From assembly GCA_018057825.1 (NCBI GenBank), contig JAGPCY010000017.1, positions 112,661 to 176,660 on the forward strand: a stretch of 64,000 nt of DNA. Direction: 5' to 3'. Positions 21,360-30,850 of this stretch are shown piece after piece. The position numbers and the translations under genes are program-made. Position 1 is the first letter of the stretch. The number at the start of each line of letters is the position of its first letter. The notes beneath the pieces are model-generated. The model saw only the letters and a list, made by a program, of their open reading frames with translations. It was not told where the DNA came from and did not search any database. This DNA comes from Kofleriaceae bacterium (GTDB taxonomy: Bacteria; Myxococcota_A; Polyangia; Haliangiales; Haliangiaceae).

Positions 21360-22949
21360 TCAGCGCCGACGGCGGCGCCGGGTCACCAGGGCCGCCACGC
21401 CCAGCCCCCCGACCAGGCCCAGCGCCGCGCCCGCGCCACCGTCGGCCTGGCAGCCGCAGCCGCTCTTCTTCTTCGGCGCCTCGGTCGCCGGCGGCGCCGC
21501 GGTCGGCGGCGTCGCGGTCCCAGCGGTCGGCGGCGCGCTGCCCACCGGCGCCTTCACCATCGTCACCTCGATCTCCGGGATGTCCTGGCGCACCAGCTCC
21601 GGCAGCTTGGCCTCACCGCGCTTGGCGAAGGCCAGGTCCAGCGCCGGCTTCACGCCGCCGCCGGTAGCGCCGTTCGGCGGGCCGCCCCAGCGCCCACGCA
21701 CCGGGTTCTTGCAGGTGATCGGCCCGGTCCACTCGTGGCGGATCGCGTACCGCGCCTGGAAGTTGTTGATCGAGTCCGGCCGCGACCGCTCCTCGAGCTT
21801 GCCGTTGGCGACGACGTGCTCGCGGCCACCGACGATCGGCTCCGCCGCCTTGAAGACCAGATCCTCGGTCACGGTCTTGCCGTAGCGCGCGTGGAGCCGC
21901 GTCAAGACGAACCCCATGGCGTCGCCCTCGAAGGGCTTGGCCACCCCCTTCTCGCCGCCCAGCACGTCGAGCCCGAGCGTCGACAGCTCGCCCATCGCGA
22001 TCACCGGCCCCGGGCACGGATCGCAGTTGGTGGCCTGCCACGCGTACTCCGTCACCACCGCCCCCGGGTTCTTCTCGATCGTCCGGTCGAACAACGCCGC
22101 GTAGAACTCGCCGAACTTGTCCTTCACCGCGTCCTTCACGTCGAGGTTGGTCGGGATCGTGACGTTTTTGTAGTTCGCCACCTCGTAGCGCTGCGCCGGC
22201 GCCAGGATCGACACGATCAGGTCCTGCGTCCCGCTCGAGTTCGCCAGCCCCAGCCGGATCGGCAGGTTGAAGGTCTCGCTGTCGTAGTGGAACCGGAGCG
22301 GCGACAAGGCCGCCCGGCCGTCCTCGAACTTCACCTTCGTCGGGTCGACCTTGGCCACGAAGAACTTCATCCCCTCCTCGACGTAGGGCCGCAGGAAGGG
22401 CTCGGCCCCCGGCGGGATCTGGTACTTCTCGTTCCGCAGCCAGGTGTCGAGGCCCGCGGCGTCCTTCGCCGACAAGATCACGATCTGGTACTCGCCGACC
22501 GTGAACTGCGCCTCGATCGTCACGCCCAGGTCGCCGCCGCGCGGCGATGGCGACGGCGGTGGCATCGCCCCGCCGGCCGACTCCATCATGGCCACCTTGT
22601 CGTACTCCGGCTCGGCGTAGCAGGGGTCCATCTCCCAGTACTCGACCAGGCGCGGCGCGCCCATCTGATCGACGTGGGTGAAGACCTCCTTGGGCAGGGT
22701 CTTCACGTCAGCCTCTTGCAGCACCGTCGGCACCGGGATCACCAGCGCGAAGGCATCCGGCGCCCCCTTGTAGTTGTTCTGCATCGACAAGACCGTCCGC
22801 GTCCCCGCCCGCATCAAGACCACCTGGGTCGCGTCGTTAAACATCTCCGACCCCGCCCCGTTCACGTAGAACCCGCAGAACGCCTCGGCTCGCGGCGCCG
22901 CTACCAGGAGCGCACCCAGGGCCATCGTCATCGCGATCATCGTCCGCAT
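21360..22949 (-). CDS. DUF2330 surface protein, paralog 3
   Basis: A 529-residue member. The ATG of MRTMIAMTMALGALL, with GGAG 8 nt upstream, is preferred to an in-frame ATG nine codons earlier. Conserved Cys25 (FCGFYVN), Cys110 (EMDPC), CDPC and TC near the C-terminus suggest disulfides. The variable cassette (about 22530-22620) reads YAEPEYDKVAMMESAGGAMP... with PSPSPRGG. The tail is SGCGCQADGG, helix, RRRRRR. The downstream spacer to paralog 2 is 99 nt. Function unknown; the envelope location is inferred from signal and tail. Confidence 0.88.
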   Translation of the reverse strand: MRTMIAMTMALGALLVAAPRAEAFCGFYVNGAGSEMFNDATQVVLMRAGTRTVLSMQNNYKGAPDAFALVIPVPTVLQEADVKTLPKEVFTHVDQMGAPRLVEYWEMDPCYAEPEYDKVAMMESAGGAMPPPSPSPRGGDLGVTIEAQFTVGEYQIVILSAKDAAGLDTWLRNEKYQIPPGAEPFLRPYVEEGMKFFVAKVDPTKVKFEDGRAALSPLRFHYDSETFNLPIRLGLANSSGTQDLIVSILAPAQRYEVANYKNVTIPTNLDVKDAVKDKFGEFYAALFDRTIEKNPGAVVTEYAWQATNCDPCPGPVIAMGELSTLGLDVLGGEKGVAKPFEGDAMGFVLTRLHARYGKTVTEDLVFKAAEPIVGGREHVVANGKLEERSRPDSINNFQARYAIRHEWTGPITCKNPVRGRWGGPPNGATGGGVKPALDLAFAKRGEAKLPELVRQDIPEIEVTMVKAPVGSAPPTAGTATPPTAAPPATEAPKKKSGCGCQADGGAGAALGLVGGLGVAALVTRRRRRR

Positions 22950-23042
22950 CGTCGGTCTCCTTCGTGGTCGGTCCATGTACTCGAGTCGGCTCGTGTCGGA
23001 TCGGGTCAGGTCGAGCCGTCAGTCGTTCAGTCGTTCAGTCGG

Positions 23043-24641
23043 TCAGCGCCGACGGCGCCGCCGGGTCACCAGGGCCGCCACGCCCAGCCCACCGACCAGC
23101 CCCAGCGCCGTGCCCGCGCCACCGTCGGTCTGGCAGCCGCAGCCGCTCTTCTTCTTCGGCGCCTCGGTCGCCGGCGGGGTCGGGGTCGGCGGGGTCGGCG
23201 GCGTCGCGGTCCCGGCCGTCGGCGGCGGCGCGTTGCCCACCGGCGCCTTCACCATCGTCACCTCGATCTCCGGGATGTCCTGGCGCACCAGCTCGGGCAG
23301 CTTGGCCTCGCCGCGCTTGGCGAAGGCCAGGTCCAGGGCCGGCTTCACGCCACCGCCGGTCACACCGTTCGGCGGCCCGCCCCAGCGTCCGCGGATCGGA
23401 TTCTGGCAGGTGATCGGTCCGGTCCACTCGTGGCGGATCGCGTACCGCGCCTGGAAGTTGTTGATCCCGAAAGGCCGCGACCGCTCCTCGAGCTTGCCGT
23501 TGTCCTGGAGAAACTCCCGGCCACCGACGATCGGCTCGGCCGCCTTGAAGATCAGGTCCTCGGTCACGGTCTTGCCGTACCGCGCGTGGAGCCGCGTCAA
23601 GACGAACCCCATGGCGTCGCCCTCGAAGGGCTTGGCCACGCCCTTCTCCCCACCCAGCACGTCGAGCCCGAGCGTCGACAGCTCGCTCATCGCGATCACC
23701 GGCCCCGGGCACGGATCGCAGTTGGTCGCCTGCCACGCGTACTCCGTCACCACCGCCCCCGGGTTCTTCTCGATCGTCCGGTCGAACAACGCCGCGTAGA
23801 ACTCGCCGAACTTGTCCTTCACCGCGTCCTTCACGTCGAGGTTGGTCGGGATCGTGACGTTTTTGTAGTTCGCCACCTCGTAGCGCTGCGCCGGCGCCAG
23901 GATCGACACGATCAGATCCTGCGTCCCGCTCGAGTTCGCCAGCCCCAGCCGGATCGGCAGGTTGAAGGTCTCGCTGTCGTAGTGAAACCGGAGCGGCGAT
24001 AGCGCCGCCCGGCCGTCCTCGAATTTCACCTTGGTCGGGTCGACCTTGGCGACGAAGAACTTCATCCCCTCCTCGACGTACGGTCGGAGGAAGGGCTCCG
24101 CCCCCGGCGGGATCTGGTACTTCTCCGCCCGCAGCCACCCGTCGAGGCCGGCCGCGTCCTTGGCCGACAGGATCACGATCTGGTACTCGCCGACCGTGAA
24201 CTGCGCCTCGATCGTCACGCCGAAGCCGTCGCCCTTCCCGCCGCCGCCGGCGCGCCCCTCGAGCATCACGCCCGCGGGCATCGCGGTGGTGGTCATCGGA
24301 TAGTCGGGCGTGCAGGGATCCATCTCCCAGTACTCGACCAGGCGCGGCGCGCCCATCTGGTCGACGTGGGTGAAGACCTCCTTGGGCAGGGTCTTCACGT
24401 CGGCCTCCTGCAACACCGTCGGCACCGGGATCACCAGCGCGAAGGCCTCCGGCGCCCCCTTGTAGTTGTTCTGCATCGACAGGACCGTCCGCGTCCCCGC
24501 CCGCATCAGCACCACCTGGGTCGCGTCGTTAAACATCTCCGACCCCGCCCCGTTCACGTAGAACCCGCAGAACGCCTCGGCCCGCGGCGCCGCTACCAGG
24601 AGCGCACCCAGGGCCATCGTCATCGCGATCATCGTCCGCAT
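23043..24641 (-). CDS. DUF2330 surface protein, paralog 4
   Basis: A 532-residue member very close to paralog 3 in its core. The cassette after EMDPC is TPDYPMTTTAMPAGVMLEG... ending in a Gly/Lys stretch, unrelated to its neighbours. The linker carries TPPTPPTPTPPATEAPKKK before GCGCQTDGG and an Arg-rich end. The leader and spacer upstream (24642-24711) closely match those of paralog 3 (22950-23042), a sign of recent duplication. A GGAG site precedes the ATG at 24641. Confidence 0.88.
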   Translation of the reverse strand: MRTMIAMTMALGALLVAAPRAEAFCGFYVNGAGSEMFNDATQVVLMRAGTRTVLSMQNNYKGAPEAFALVIPVPTVLQEADVKTLPKEVFTHVDQMGAPRLVEYWEMDPCTPDYPMTTTAMPAGVMLEGRAGGGGKGDGFGVTIEAQFTVGEYQIVILSAKDAAGLDGWLRAEKYQIPPGAEPFLRPYVEEGMKFFVAKVDPTKVKFEDGRAALSPLRFHYDSETFNLPIRLGLANSSGTQDLIVSILAPAQRYEVANYKNVTIPTNLDVKDAVKDKFGEFYAALFDRTIEKNPGAVVTEYAWQATNCDPCPGPVIAMSELSTLGLDVLGGEKGVAKPFEGDAMGFVLTRLHARYGKTVTEDLIFKAAEPIVGGREFLQDNGKLEERSRPFGINNFQARYAIRHEWTGPITCQNPIRGRWGGPPNGVTGGGVKPALDLAFAKRGEAKLPELVRQDIPEIEVTMVKAPVGNAPPPTAGTATPPTPPTPTPPATEAPKKKSGCGCQTDGGAGTALGLVGGLGVAALVTRRRRRR

Positions 24642-24711
24642 CGTCGGTCTCCTTCGTGGTCGGTCCATGTACTCGAGTCGGGTCAGGGCGAGCCGTCGGT
24701 CGTTCAGTCGG

Positions 24712-26265
24712 TCAGCGCCGACGGCGCCGGAGCAGGAGCGCGACCGCGCCGGCCGCGCCCAGGGTCGCGAGCGCGCCGCCGCCGTCATCGGTCTGGCAGC
24801 CACACCCGCTCTTCTTCGTCGCGGGGCCCGACCCGGTCGCCGGTGGTGTGGCCGTCGCAGAGGCCGCGGCCTTCACCGCCGTCACCTCGAGCTCCGGGAT
24901 GTCCTGGCGCACCAGCTCGGGCAGCTTGGCCTCACCGCGCTTGGCGAAGGCCAGGTCCAGCGCCGGCTTGACGCCACCGCCGGTCGCGCCGTTCGGCGGC
25001 CCGCCCCAGCGCCCGCGCACCGGGTTCTTGCAGGTGATCGGCCCGGTCCACTCGTGGCGGATCGCGTAGCGCGCCTGGAAGTTGTTGATTGAGGCCGATC
25101 GCGACCGCTCTTCGAGCTTGTTGCCGTCCTGGAGAAACTCGCGGCCACCGACGATCGGCTCCGCCGCCTTGAAGACCAGGTCCTCGGTCACGGTCTTGCC
25201 GTAGCGCGCGTGGAGCCGCGTCAAGACGAACCCCATGGCGTCGCCCTCGAAGGGCCGGGCCACGCCCTTCTCCCCGCCCAGCACGTCGAGCCCGAGGATC
25301 GACAGCTCGCTCATCGCGATCACCGGCCCCGGACATGGATCGCAGTTGGTCGCCTGCCACGCGTACTCCGTCACCACCGCGCCGGGGTTCTTCTCGATCG
25401 TCCGGTCGAACAACGCCGCGTAGAACTCGCCGAACCTGTCCTTCACTGCGTCCTTGACGTCGAGGTTGGTCGGGATCGTGACGTTTTTGTAGTTCGCCAC
25501 CTCGTAGCGCTGCCCCGGCGCCAGGATCGATACGATCAGATCCTGCGTCCCGCTCGAGTTCGCCAGCCCCAGCCGGATCGGCAGGTTGAAGGTCTCGCTG
25601 TCGTAGTGGAACCGAAGCGGCGACAAGGCCGCCCGCCCGTCTTCGAACTTCACCTTCGTCGGGTCGACCTTGGCGACGAAGAACTTCATCCCCTCCTCGA
25701 CGTAGGGCCGGAGGAAGGGCTCGGCCCCGGGCGGGATCTGGTACTTCTCGTTCCGCAGCCAGGTGTCGAGGCCCGCGGCGTCCTTCGCCGACAGGATCAC
25801 GATCTGGTACTCGCCGACCGTGAACTTCGCCTCGACGACCACGTCCAGATCCATGGAGTTGGGCGAAGGTGCCATCGGCTCGGCCGAGGCCACGACCTGA
25901 CCGCGCCGGCCAGGTCGAGGCCGCGGCGGCTGGTAGCAGGGGTCCTCTTCCCAGTACTCGACCAGGCGCGGCGCGCCCATCTGGTCGACGTGGGTGAAGA
26001 CCTCCTTGCCGAGCGTCTTCACGTCGGCCTCTTGCAGCACCGTCGGCACCGGGATCACCAGCGCGAAGGCCTCCGGCGCCCCCTTGTAGTTGTTCTGCAT
26101 CGACAGGACCGTCCGCGTCCCCGCCCGCATCAAGACCACCTGGGTCGCGTCGTTAAACATCTCCGACCCCGCCCCGTTCACGTAGAACCCGCAGAACGCC
26201 TCGGCTCGCGGCGCCGCCACCAGGAGCGCACCTAGGGCCATCGTCATCGCGATCATCGTCCGCAT
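24712..26265 (-). CDS. DUF2330 surface protein, paralog 5
   Basis: A 517-residue member with the shared signal peptide and core. Its cassette is the most different of the central group (YQPPRPRPGRRGQVVASAEP..., then MDLDVVVEAKF instead of LGVTIEAQF), basic and Pro-rich. The linker is short (KAAASATATPPATGSGPATKK) before GCGCQTDDGG and a helix ending LLRRRRR. An AAGGAG site lies just before the ATG. Function unknown. Confidence 0.88.
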   Translation of the reverse strand: MRTMIAMTMALGALLVAAPRAEAFCGFYVNGAGSEMFNDATQVVLMRAGTRTVLSMQNNYKGAPEAFALVIPVPTVLQEADVKTLGKEVFTHVDQMGAPRLVEYWEEDPCYQPPRPRPGRRGQVVASAEPMAPSPNSMDLDVVVEAKFTVGEYQIVILSAKDAAGLDTWLRNEKYQIPPGAEPFLRPYVEEGMKFFVAKVDPTKVKFEDGRAALSPLRFHYDSETFNLPIRLGLANSSGTQDLIVSILAPGQRYEVANYKNVTIPTNLDVKDAVKDRFGEFYAALFDRTIEKNPGAVVTEYAWQATNCDPCPGPVIAMSELSILGLDVLGGEKGVARPFEGDAMGFVLTRLHARYGKTVTEDLVFKAAEPIVGGREFLQDGNKLEERSRSASINNFQARYAIRHEWTGPITCKNPVRGRWGGPPNGATGGGVKPALDLAFAKRGEAKLPELVRQDIPELEVTAVKAAASATATPPATGSGPATKKSGCGCQTDDGGGALATLGAAGAVALLLRRRRR

Positions 26266-26368
26266 CGGCAGCTCCTTCGCGTCAGGCCCAAAGGCCGGTC
26301 CTCGGTTCGTCCCACCAAACCTCGGCCGATGCGCGCGCCGGTGGTCGAGCGCGCGCGGCTCACGAGCC

Positions 26369-27952
26369 TCAGCGCCGACGGCGGCGCCGGGTCACCAGGG
26401 CCGCCACCCCCAGCCCCCCGACCAGGCCCAGCGCCGCGCCCGCGCCACCGTCGGTCTGGCAGCCGCAGCCGCTCTTCTTCTTCGGCGCCTCGGTCGCCGG
26501 CGGCGTCGCGGTCGGCGCCGCGGTCCCGGCCGTCGGCGCGCTGCCCACGGGCGCCTTCGCCATCGTCACCTCGATCTCCGGGATGTCCTGGCGCACCAGC
26601 TCCGGCAGCTTGGCCTCGCCACGCTTGGCGAAGGCCAGGTCCAGGGCCGGCTTCACGCCACCGCCGGTCACGCCGTTCGGCGGCCCGCCCCAGCGCCCAC
26701 GCACCGGGTTCTTGCAGGTGATCGGCCCGGTCCACTCGTGGCGGATCGCGTAGCGCGCCTGGAAGTTGTTGATCGAGTCCGGCCGCGACCGCTCCTCGAG
26801 CTTGCCGTTGGCGACGACGTGCTCGCGGCCACCGACGATCGGCTCCGCCGCCTTGAAGACCAGGTCCTCGGTCACGGTCTTGCCGTAGCGCGCGTGGAGC
26901 CGGGTCAAGACGAACCCCATGGCGTCGCCCTCGAAGGGCTTGGCCACGCCCTTCTCGCCGCCCAGCACGTCGAGCCCGAGCGTCGACAGCTCGCTCATCG
27001 CGATCACCGGCCCCGGGCACGGATCGCAGTTGGTCGCCTGCCACGCGTACTCCGTCACTACCGCGCCCGGGTTCTTCTCGATCGTCCGGTCGAACAACGC
27101 CGCGTAGAACTCGCCGAACTTGTCCTTCACCGCGTCCTTCACGTCGAGGTTGGTCGGGATCGTGACGTTTTTGTAGTTCGCCACCTCGTAGCGCTGCGCC
27201 GGCGCCAGGATCGACACGATCAGATCCTGCGTCCCGCTCGAGTTCGCCAGCCCCAGCCGGATCGGCAGGTTGAAGGTCTCGCTGTCGTAGTGGAACCGAA
27301 GCGGCGACAAGGCCGCCCGGCCGTCCTCGAACTTCACCTTCGTCGGGTCGACCTTGGCCACGAAGAACTTCATCCCCTCCTCGACGTAGGGCCGCAGGAA
27401 GGGCTCCGCCCCCGGCGGGATCTGGTACTTCTCGTTCCGCAGCCAGGTGTCCAGGCCCGCGGCGTCCTTCGCCGACAGGATCACGATCTGGTACTCGCCG
27501 ACCGTGAACTGCGCCTCGATCGTCACGCCCAGGTCCTTCATCGGCGCGTCGGCCGGCATCGCCGTCGGAGCCGCGGCCGAGCGCATGACCATCGACTCCT
27601 CGCGGTAGTCGGGCTCGACGTAGCAGGGATCCATCTCCCAGTACTCGACCAGGCGCGGCGCGCCCATCTGATCGACGTGGGTGAAGACCTCCTTGGGCAG
27701 GGTCTTCACGTCGGCCTCCTGCAGGACCGTCGGCACCGGGATCACCAGCGCGAAGGCCTCCGGCGCCCCCTTGTAGTTGTTCTGCATCGACAAGACCGTC
27801 CGCGTCCCCGCCCGCATCAAGACCACCTGGGTCGCGTCGTTAAACATCTCCGACCCCGCCCCGTTCACGTAGAACCCGCAGAACGCCTCGGCTCGCGGCG
27901 CCGCTACCAGGAGCGCACCCAGGGCCATCGTCATCGCGATCATCGTCCGCAT
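26369..27952 (-). CDS. DUF2330 surface protein, paralog 6
   Basis: A 527-residue member; core almost the same as paralogs 2-5. The cassette after EMDPC is YVEPDYREESMVMRSAAAPT... with Met/Ala/Asp-rich end. The tail is GCGCQTDGGAG, helix, RRRRRR. The ATG at 27952 follows GGAGGAAA, a strong ribosome site; longer in-frame starts are less likely. It is separated from paralog 7 by 62 nt. Confidence 0.88.
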   Translation of the reverse strand: MRTMIAMTMALGALLVAAPRAEAFCGFYVNGAGSEMFNDATQVVLMRAGTRTVLSMQNNYKGAPEAFALVIPVPTVLQEADVKTLPKEVFTHVDQMGAPRLVEYWEMDPCYVEPDYREESMVMRSAAAPTAMPADAPMKDLGVTIEAQFTVGEYQIVILSAKDAAGLDTWLRNEKYQIPPGAEPFLRPYVEEGMKFFVAKVDPTKVKFEDGRAALSPLRFHYDSETFNLPIRLGLANSSGTQDLIVSILAPAQRYEVANYKNVTIPTNLDVKDAVKDKFGEFYAALFDRTIEKNPGAVVTEYAWQATNCDPCPGPVIAMSELSTLGLDVLGGEKGVAKPFEGDAMGFVLTRLHARYGKTVTEDLVFKAAEPIVGGREHVVANGKLEERSRPDSINNFQARYAIRHEWTGPITCKNPVRGRWGGPPNGVTGGGVKPALDLAFAKRGEAKLPELVRQDIPEIEVTMAKAPVGSAPTAGTAAPTATPPATEAPKKKSGCGCQTDGGAGAALGLVGGLGVAALVTRRRRRR

Positions 27953-28014
27953 CAGGTTTCCTCCGGTTGTCGTGCTGCGCCGACGGCGCTGGGATCCACT
28001 CGTTGGACGGGGGC

Positions 28015-29544
28015 TCAACGCCGCCGGCGACGCCGCACCACGGCGGCCAAGACCGCGCCCGCGCCGCCGGCGAAGGCCAGCCCACCGGCCGCGCCGCCCG
28101 ACGACGCGCAGGTGCAGCCCGGGTACGACGCCTTGCTGACCGTGCCCGGCAGCGGCTGCCCGGCGACCACGCCGAGCTCGGGGATGTCTTGCTCGACCAG
28201 GTTGGGCAAGGACACCTGGCCGCGCGGGGCGAAGGCCAGGTCGGTGGCGGCGATGGCGTCGCCCTCGGCGAGCTGGTCACCCGGCGGGCCCCCCCAGCGG
28301 CCGCGGATCGGCTTCTCGCAGGTGATCGGGCCGGTCCACTCGTGGCGGATCGCGTAGCGGGCCTGGAAGTTGTTCATCGAGTCGGGCCGCGACCGCTCCT
28401 CGAGCTTGCGGGTCGCCTCGTCGACCACGAACTCGCGCCCGCCGACGATCGGCCCGGCGGCCTTGAAGACCAGGTCCTCCTTCATGTCCGACTTGCCGTA
28501 GCGGGCGTGGAGCCGGGTCAAGACGAAGCCCCAGTAGTCGCCGCCGAGGACGTCGGCGCCCAGGGTGTAGAAGTCGTTGCCGTCGAGCTGCGGCCCCGGG
28601 CACGGATCGCAGGTCGAGGCGTCCCACGCGTACTCGGTGATCACCGCGCCGGGGTTCTTCTCGATCGTCCGATCGAACAGCGCCGCGTAGAAGGCGCCGA
28701 ACTGGCCTTTGGTCTCGGGCTTGACGTCGAGGTTGGTCGGGATCGTGACGTTGCCGTAGTTGGCCAGCTCGTAGCGCTGCTCGGGGGCCAGGATGTTGAC
28801 GATCAGATCCTGGGTGCCGTTCGAGTTGGCCAGGCCCAGGCGGATCGGCAGCGAGAACTCCTCGCTGTCGTAGTGGAAGCGCAGCGGCGAGAGCTGGGCC
28901 ATGCCGTCGACGAACTTGACCTTCTTGGGGTCGACCTTGGCGACGAAGAACTTGGACCCGCCCTCGACGTAGGGCCGCAGCAGCGGCTCGGCGCCCTTGG
29001 GGATGTTGTACTTCTCGCGGCGGAGCCAGGTGTCGAGGCCCGACGAGTCGGTCGCCGACAGGATCAGGATCTGGTACTCGCCGACCGTGAACTTGGCCTC
29101 GATCTTCACGCCCAGGTCGTCCTCGACCGGCGACATCTGCTTGACCGCGCCGGCCGACTCCATCATCGGCGCCGGGATGGCGTCGTACGGGTAGTACTCC
29201 GGCGCGCACGGGTCCTGCTCCCAGTACTCGACCAGGCGCGGCGCGCCCATCTGATCGACCTTCGCGAAGATGTCCTTGTCCAGGGTCTTCACGTCGGCCT
29301 CTTGCAGGACCACCGGCACCGGCACCACCATCGCGAAGTCGGTCGGCGGCCCCTGGTAGTTGTTGGCCATCGACAAGACGGTCCGGGTGCCCTGACGCAT
29401 CAACACCACCTGGGTGGCGTTGTTGAACAGCTCGGCCCCGCCGCCGCCGACGTAGAAGCCGCAGAAGGCGTGGGCGGTCGAGGGCGCGGCGAGGCCGGCG
29501 GTGGCGAGGGTCGCGGAGAGGGCGAGGACGAGACGTTTGCTCAT
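28015..29544 (-). CDS. DUF2330 surface protein, paralog 7 (first gene of the array)
   Basis: A 509-residue member and the promoter-proximal gene. It is diverged from the central group (FCGFYVGGGGAELFNNATQVV; cassette APEYYPYDAIPAPMMESAGAV...). The tail is YPGCTCASSGG, a hydrophobic helix and RRRRRR, again MYXO-CTERM-like. A GGGAG site precedes the ATG. A sigma-70-type promoter (29616-29644) lies about 70 nt upstream and could drive the whole leftward array and the cytochrome. Function of DUF2330 proteins is unknown. Confidence 0.88.
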   Translation of the reverse strand: MSKRLVLALSATLATAGLAAPSTAHAFCGFYVGGGGAELFNNATQVVLMRQGTRTVLSMANNYQGPPTDFAMVVPVPVVLQEADVKTLDKDIFAKVDQMGAPRLVEYWEQDPCAPEYYPYDAIPAPMMESAGAVKQMSPVEDDLGVKIEAKFTVGEYQILILSATDSSGLDTWLRREKYNIPKGAEPLLRPYVEGGSKFFVAKVDPKKVKFVDGMAQLSPLRFHYDSEEFSLPIRLGLANSNGTQDLIVNILAPEQRYELANYGNVTIPTNLDVKPETKGQFGAFYAALFDRTIEKNPGAVITEYAWDASTCDPCPGPQLDGNDFYTLGADVLGGDYWGFVLTRLHARYGKSDMKEDLVFKAAGPIVGGREFVVDEATRKLEERSRPDSMNNFQARYAIRHEWTGPITCEKPIRGRWGGPPGDQLAEGDAIAATDLAFAPRGQVSLPNLVEQDIPELGVVAGQPLPGTVSKASYPGCTCASSGGAAGGLAFAGGAGAVLAAVVRRRRRR

Positions 29545-29615
29545 GGGACTCCCGGCGCGCACGTGGGCCTCGCGGCGGCATGCCGCGCGTCCCTCCGCGG
29601 AGTTCGCGTGGCGCG

Positions 29616-29644
29616 ATGATAGACAAACGCACCGCGCGTGTCCT
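29616..29644 (-). promoter_or_regulatory. Candidate sigma-70 promoter of the DUF2330 array
   Basis: On the minus strand AGGACA, 17 nt, TATCAT. The -10 is one base from TATAAT-like consensus forms and the -35 shares GACA. It lies in the 386-nt gap 29545-29930, whose remaining part is hexamer array B; nothing else was recognised in the gap. Confidence 0.4.
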
Positions 29645-29742
29645 TGGCCTACCCGGAGCGATTTCTCGATTGTCGCCGGGCGGTTACAAGTGCCGTCGAG
29701 ACTCGCCGTCACCTGCGCACGCGTCGAACTCGGCCCTACGCC

Positions 29743-29930
29743 CTCGGCCTCGGACTCGGTCTCCGCCTCGGTCTCGGCCTCCGCCTCGGACTCGGACTCG
29801 GCCTCGGACTCGGTCTCGGTCTCGGTCTCGGCCTCCGCCTCGGTCTCGGTCTCGGTCTCGGCCTCCGCCTCCGCCTCGGTCTCCGCCTCCGCCTCGGTCT
29901 CCGCCTCGGTCTCCGCCTCCGCCTCCGCCT
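29743..29930 (-). repeat. GAGNCC hexamer array B
   Basis: Degenerate 6-mer array, C-rich on the plus strand, so GAGNCC on the minus strand. It starts directly after the stop of the BY-kinase-like gene, in the sense orientation, and lies upstream of the DUF2330 promoter. Confidence 0.9.
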
Positions 29931-30830
29931 CTACCGATCCAGCATGACCGTCCCAAGCACCTTGCGGGTCGAGATCTGGTCGATCGCATCTCTCACCTGC
30001 CGCCGCGTCGTGCGGCGTGCCCGCGCGACCAGCAAGACGCCGTCCGCAGCGTCCTGCAGCAGGTTGACCTCGGCGGTGCCGGACACCGGCGGCGCGTCGA
30101 TTACGATGTGATCGTAGCCGCCCAGGCGCAGGCGCTCCATCGCGATCGCGAAGGCCGGCGCGTCGAGGAGCTGGACCGCGTCGGGCTTGGCCGCCACCGC
30201 GGCGACGTGGAGCCAGAGCTGCGGGATGTCGACCACGCCCCACGGCAACATCGGCTGGTGGCGATGCGACGCGAGCTGCTCGGCGAAGCACCACGGCGGG
30301 TGGAACCGGAACACCTCGGCGAGCTGCGGGCGGCGCAGGTGGGTCTCGACCAGGAGCACCTTGGCGCGGTTGCACTCGGCCAGGGCCAAGGCCAGGTTGA
30401 CCGCGGTCGTGGTCTTGCCGTCGCCAGGGCCGGGGCTGGTCACGACGATGACCTGGGGTCGGCCGGCCGACAGCATGTGGTGGCGCAGCACCCGGAACTG
30501 GGCCGCGCGCTCGGAGTCGGGCTCGGCGTGGAGGATCAGCCGGCGATCCGGCGGCTGGTCCTCGGGCAGGTGGTGCTGGGTCAGCCCGATCTCGGGCGGC
30601 GCTTGATCTGGCAGGCTGCTGGGGGCGGCGACCGCCGCCGACACCACCGTCGCCAGCGGCGGCGGACGGCTGTCGAAGGTGTGCACCAGCGCCCGGGCCG
30701 ACACGCTCTCGGGGCGGACCGCCGCCATCGGCTGGGTCACCAGGGGCATCGCCACCGGCACGGCCCGGGTCGCGACCTCGAGCTGGTCGTCGCCCTCGGG
30801 GCGATCGCCGAACTTGCCGCGCTTGGCCAT
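29931..30830 (-). CDS. BY-kinase-like (CpsD/CapB-type) ATPase without a Tyr cluster
   Basis: A 299-residue P-loop ATPase of the bacterial tyrosine kinase/ParA superfamily that partners Wzz proteins in polysaccharide export. About 95 N-terminal residues are unstructured. Walker A is [19 protein letters not shown] (about 133-151). Walker A' is [10 protein letters not shown], with Glu where Asp is usual. Walker B is [10 protein letters not shown]. The protein ends [10 protein letters not shown] with no C-terminal Tyr-rich tail, so it may regulate without autophosphorylation. It lies 20 nt downstream of a Wzz gene. No clear ribosome site; the start is set by MAKRGKFG. Confidence 0.82.
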   Translation of the reverse strand: MAKRGKFGDRPEGDDQLEVATRAVPVAMPLVTQPMAAVRPESVSARALVHTFDSRPPPLATVVSAAVAAPSSLPDQAPPEIGLTQHHLPEDQPPDRRLILHAEPDSERAAQFRVLRHHMLSAGRPQVIVVTSPGPGDGKTTTAVNLALALAECNRAKVLLVETHLRRPQLAEVFRFHPPWCFAEQLASHRHQPMLPWGVVDIPQLWLHVAAVAAKPDAVQLLDAPAFAIAMERLRLGGYDHIVIDAPPVSGTAEVNLLQDAADGVLLVARARRTTRRQVRDAIDQISTRKVLGTVMLDR

Positions 30831-30850
30831 GGGGCTAGGAGCGTAGCCGA

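Noticed and set aside
18071..29544. Diversity-generating retroelement acting on DUF2330 cassettes (an Avd-like four-helix protein is also present)
   Set aside because: No reverse transcriptase or template repeat is seen, and the cassettes differ in length and in all positions rather than at adenines only. The S23-type gene is 33 kb away.
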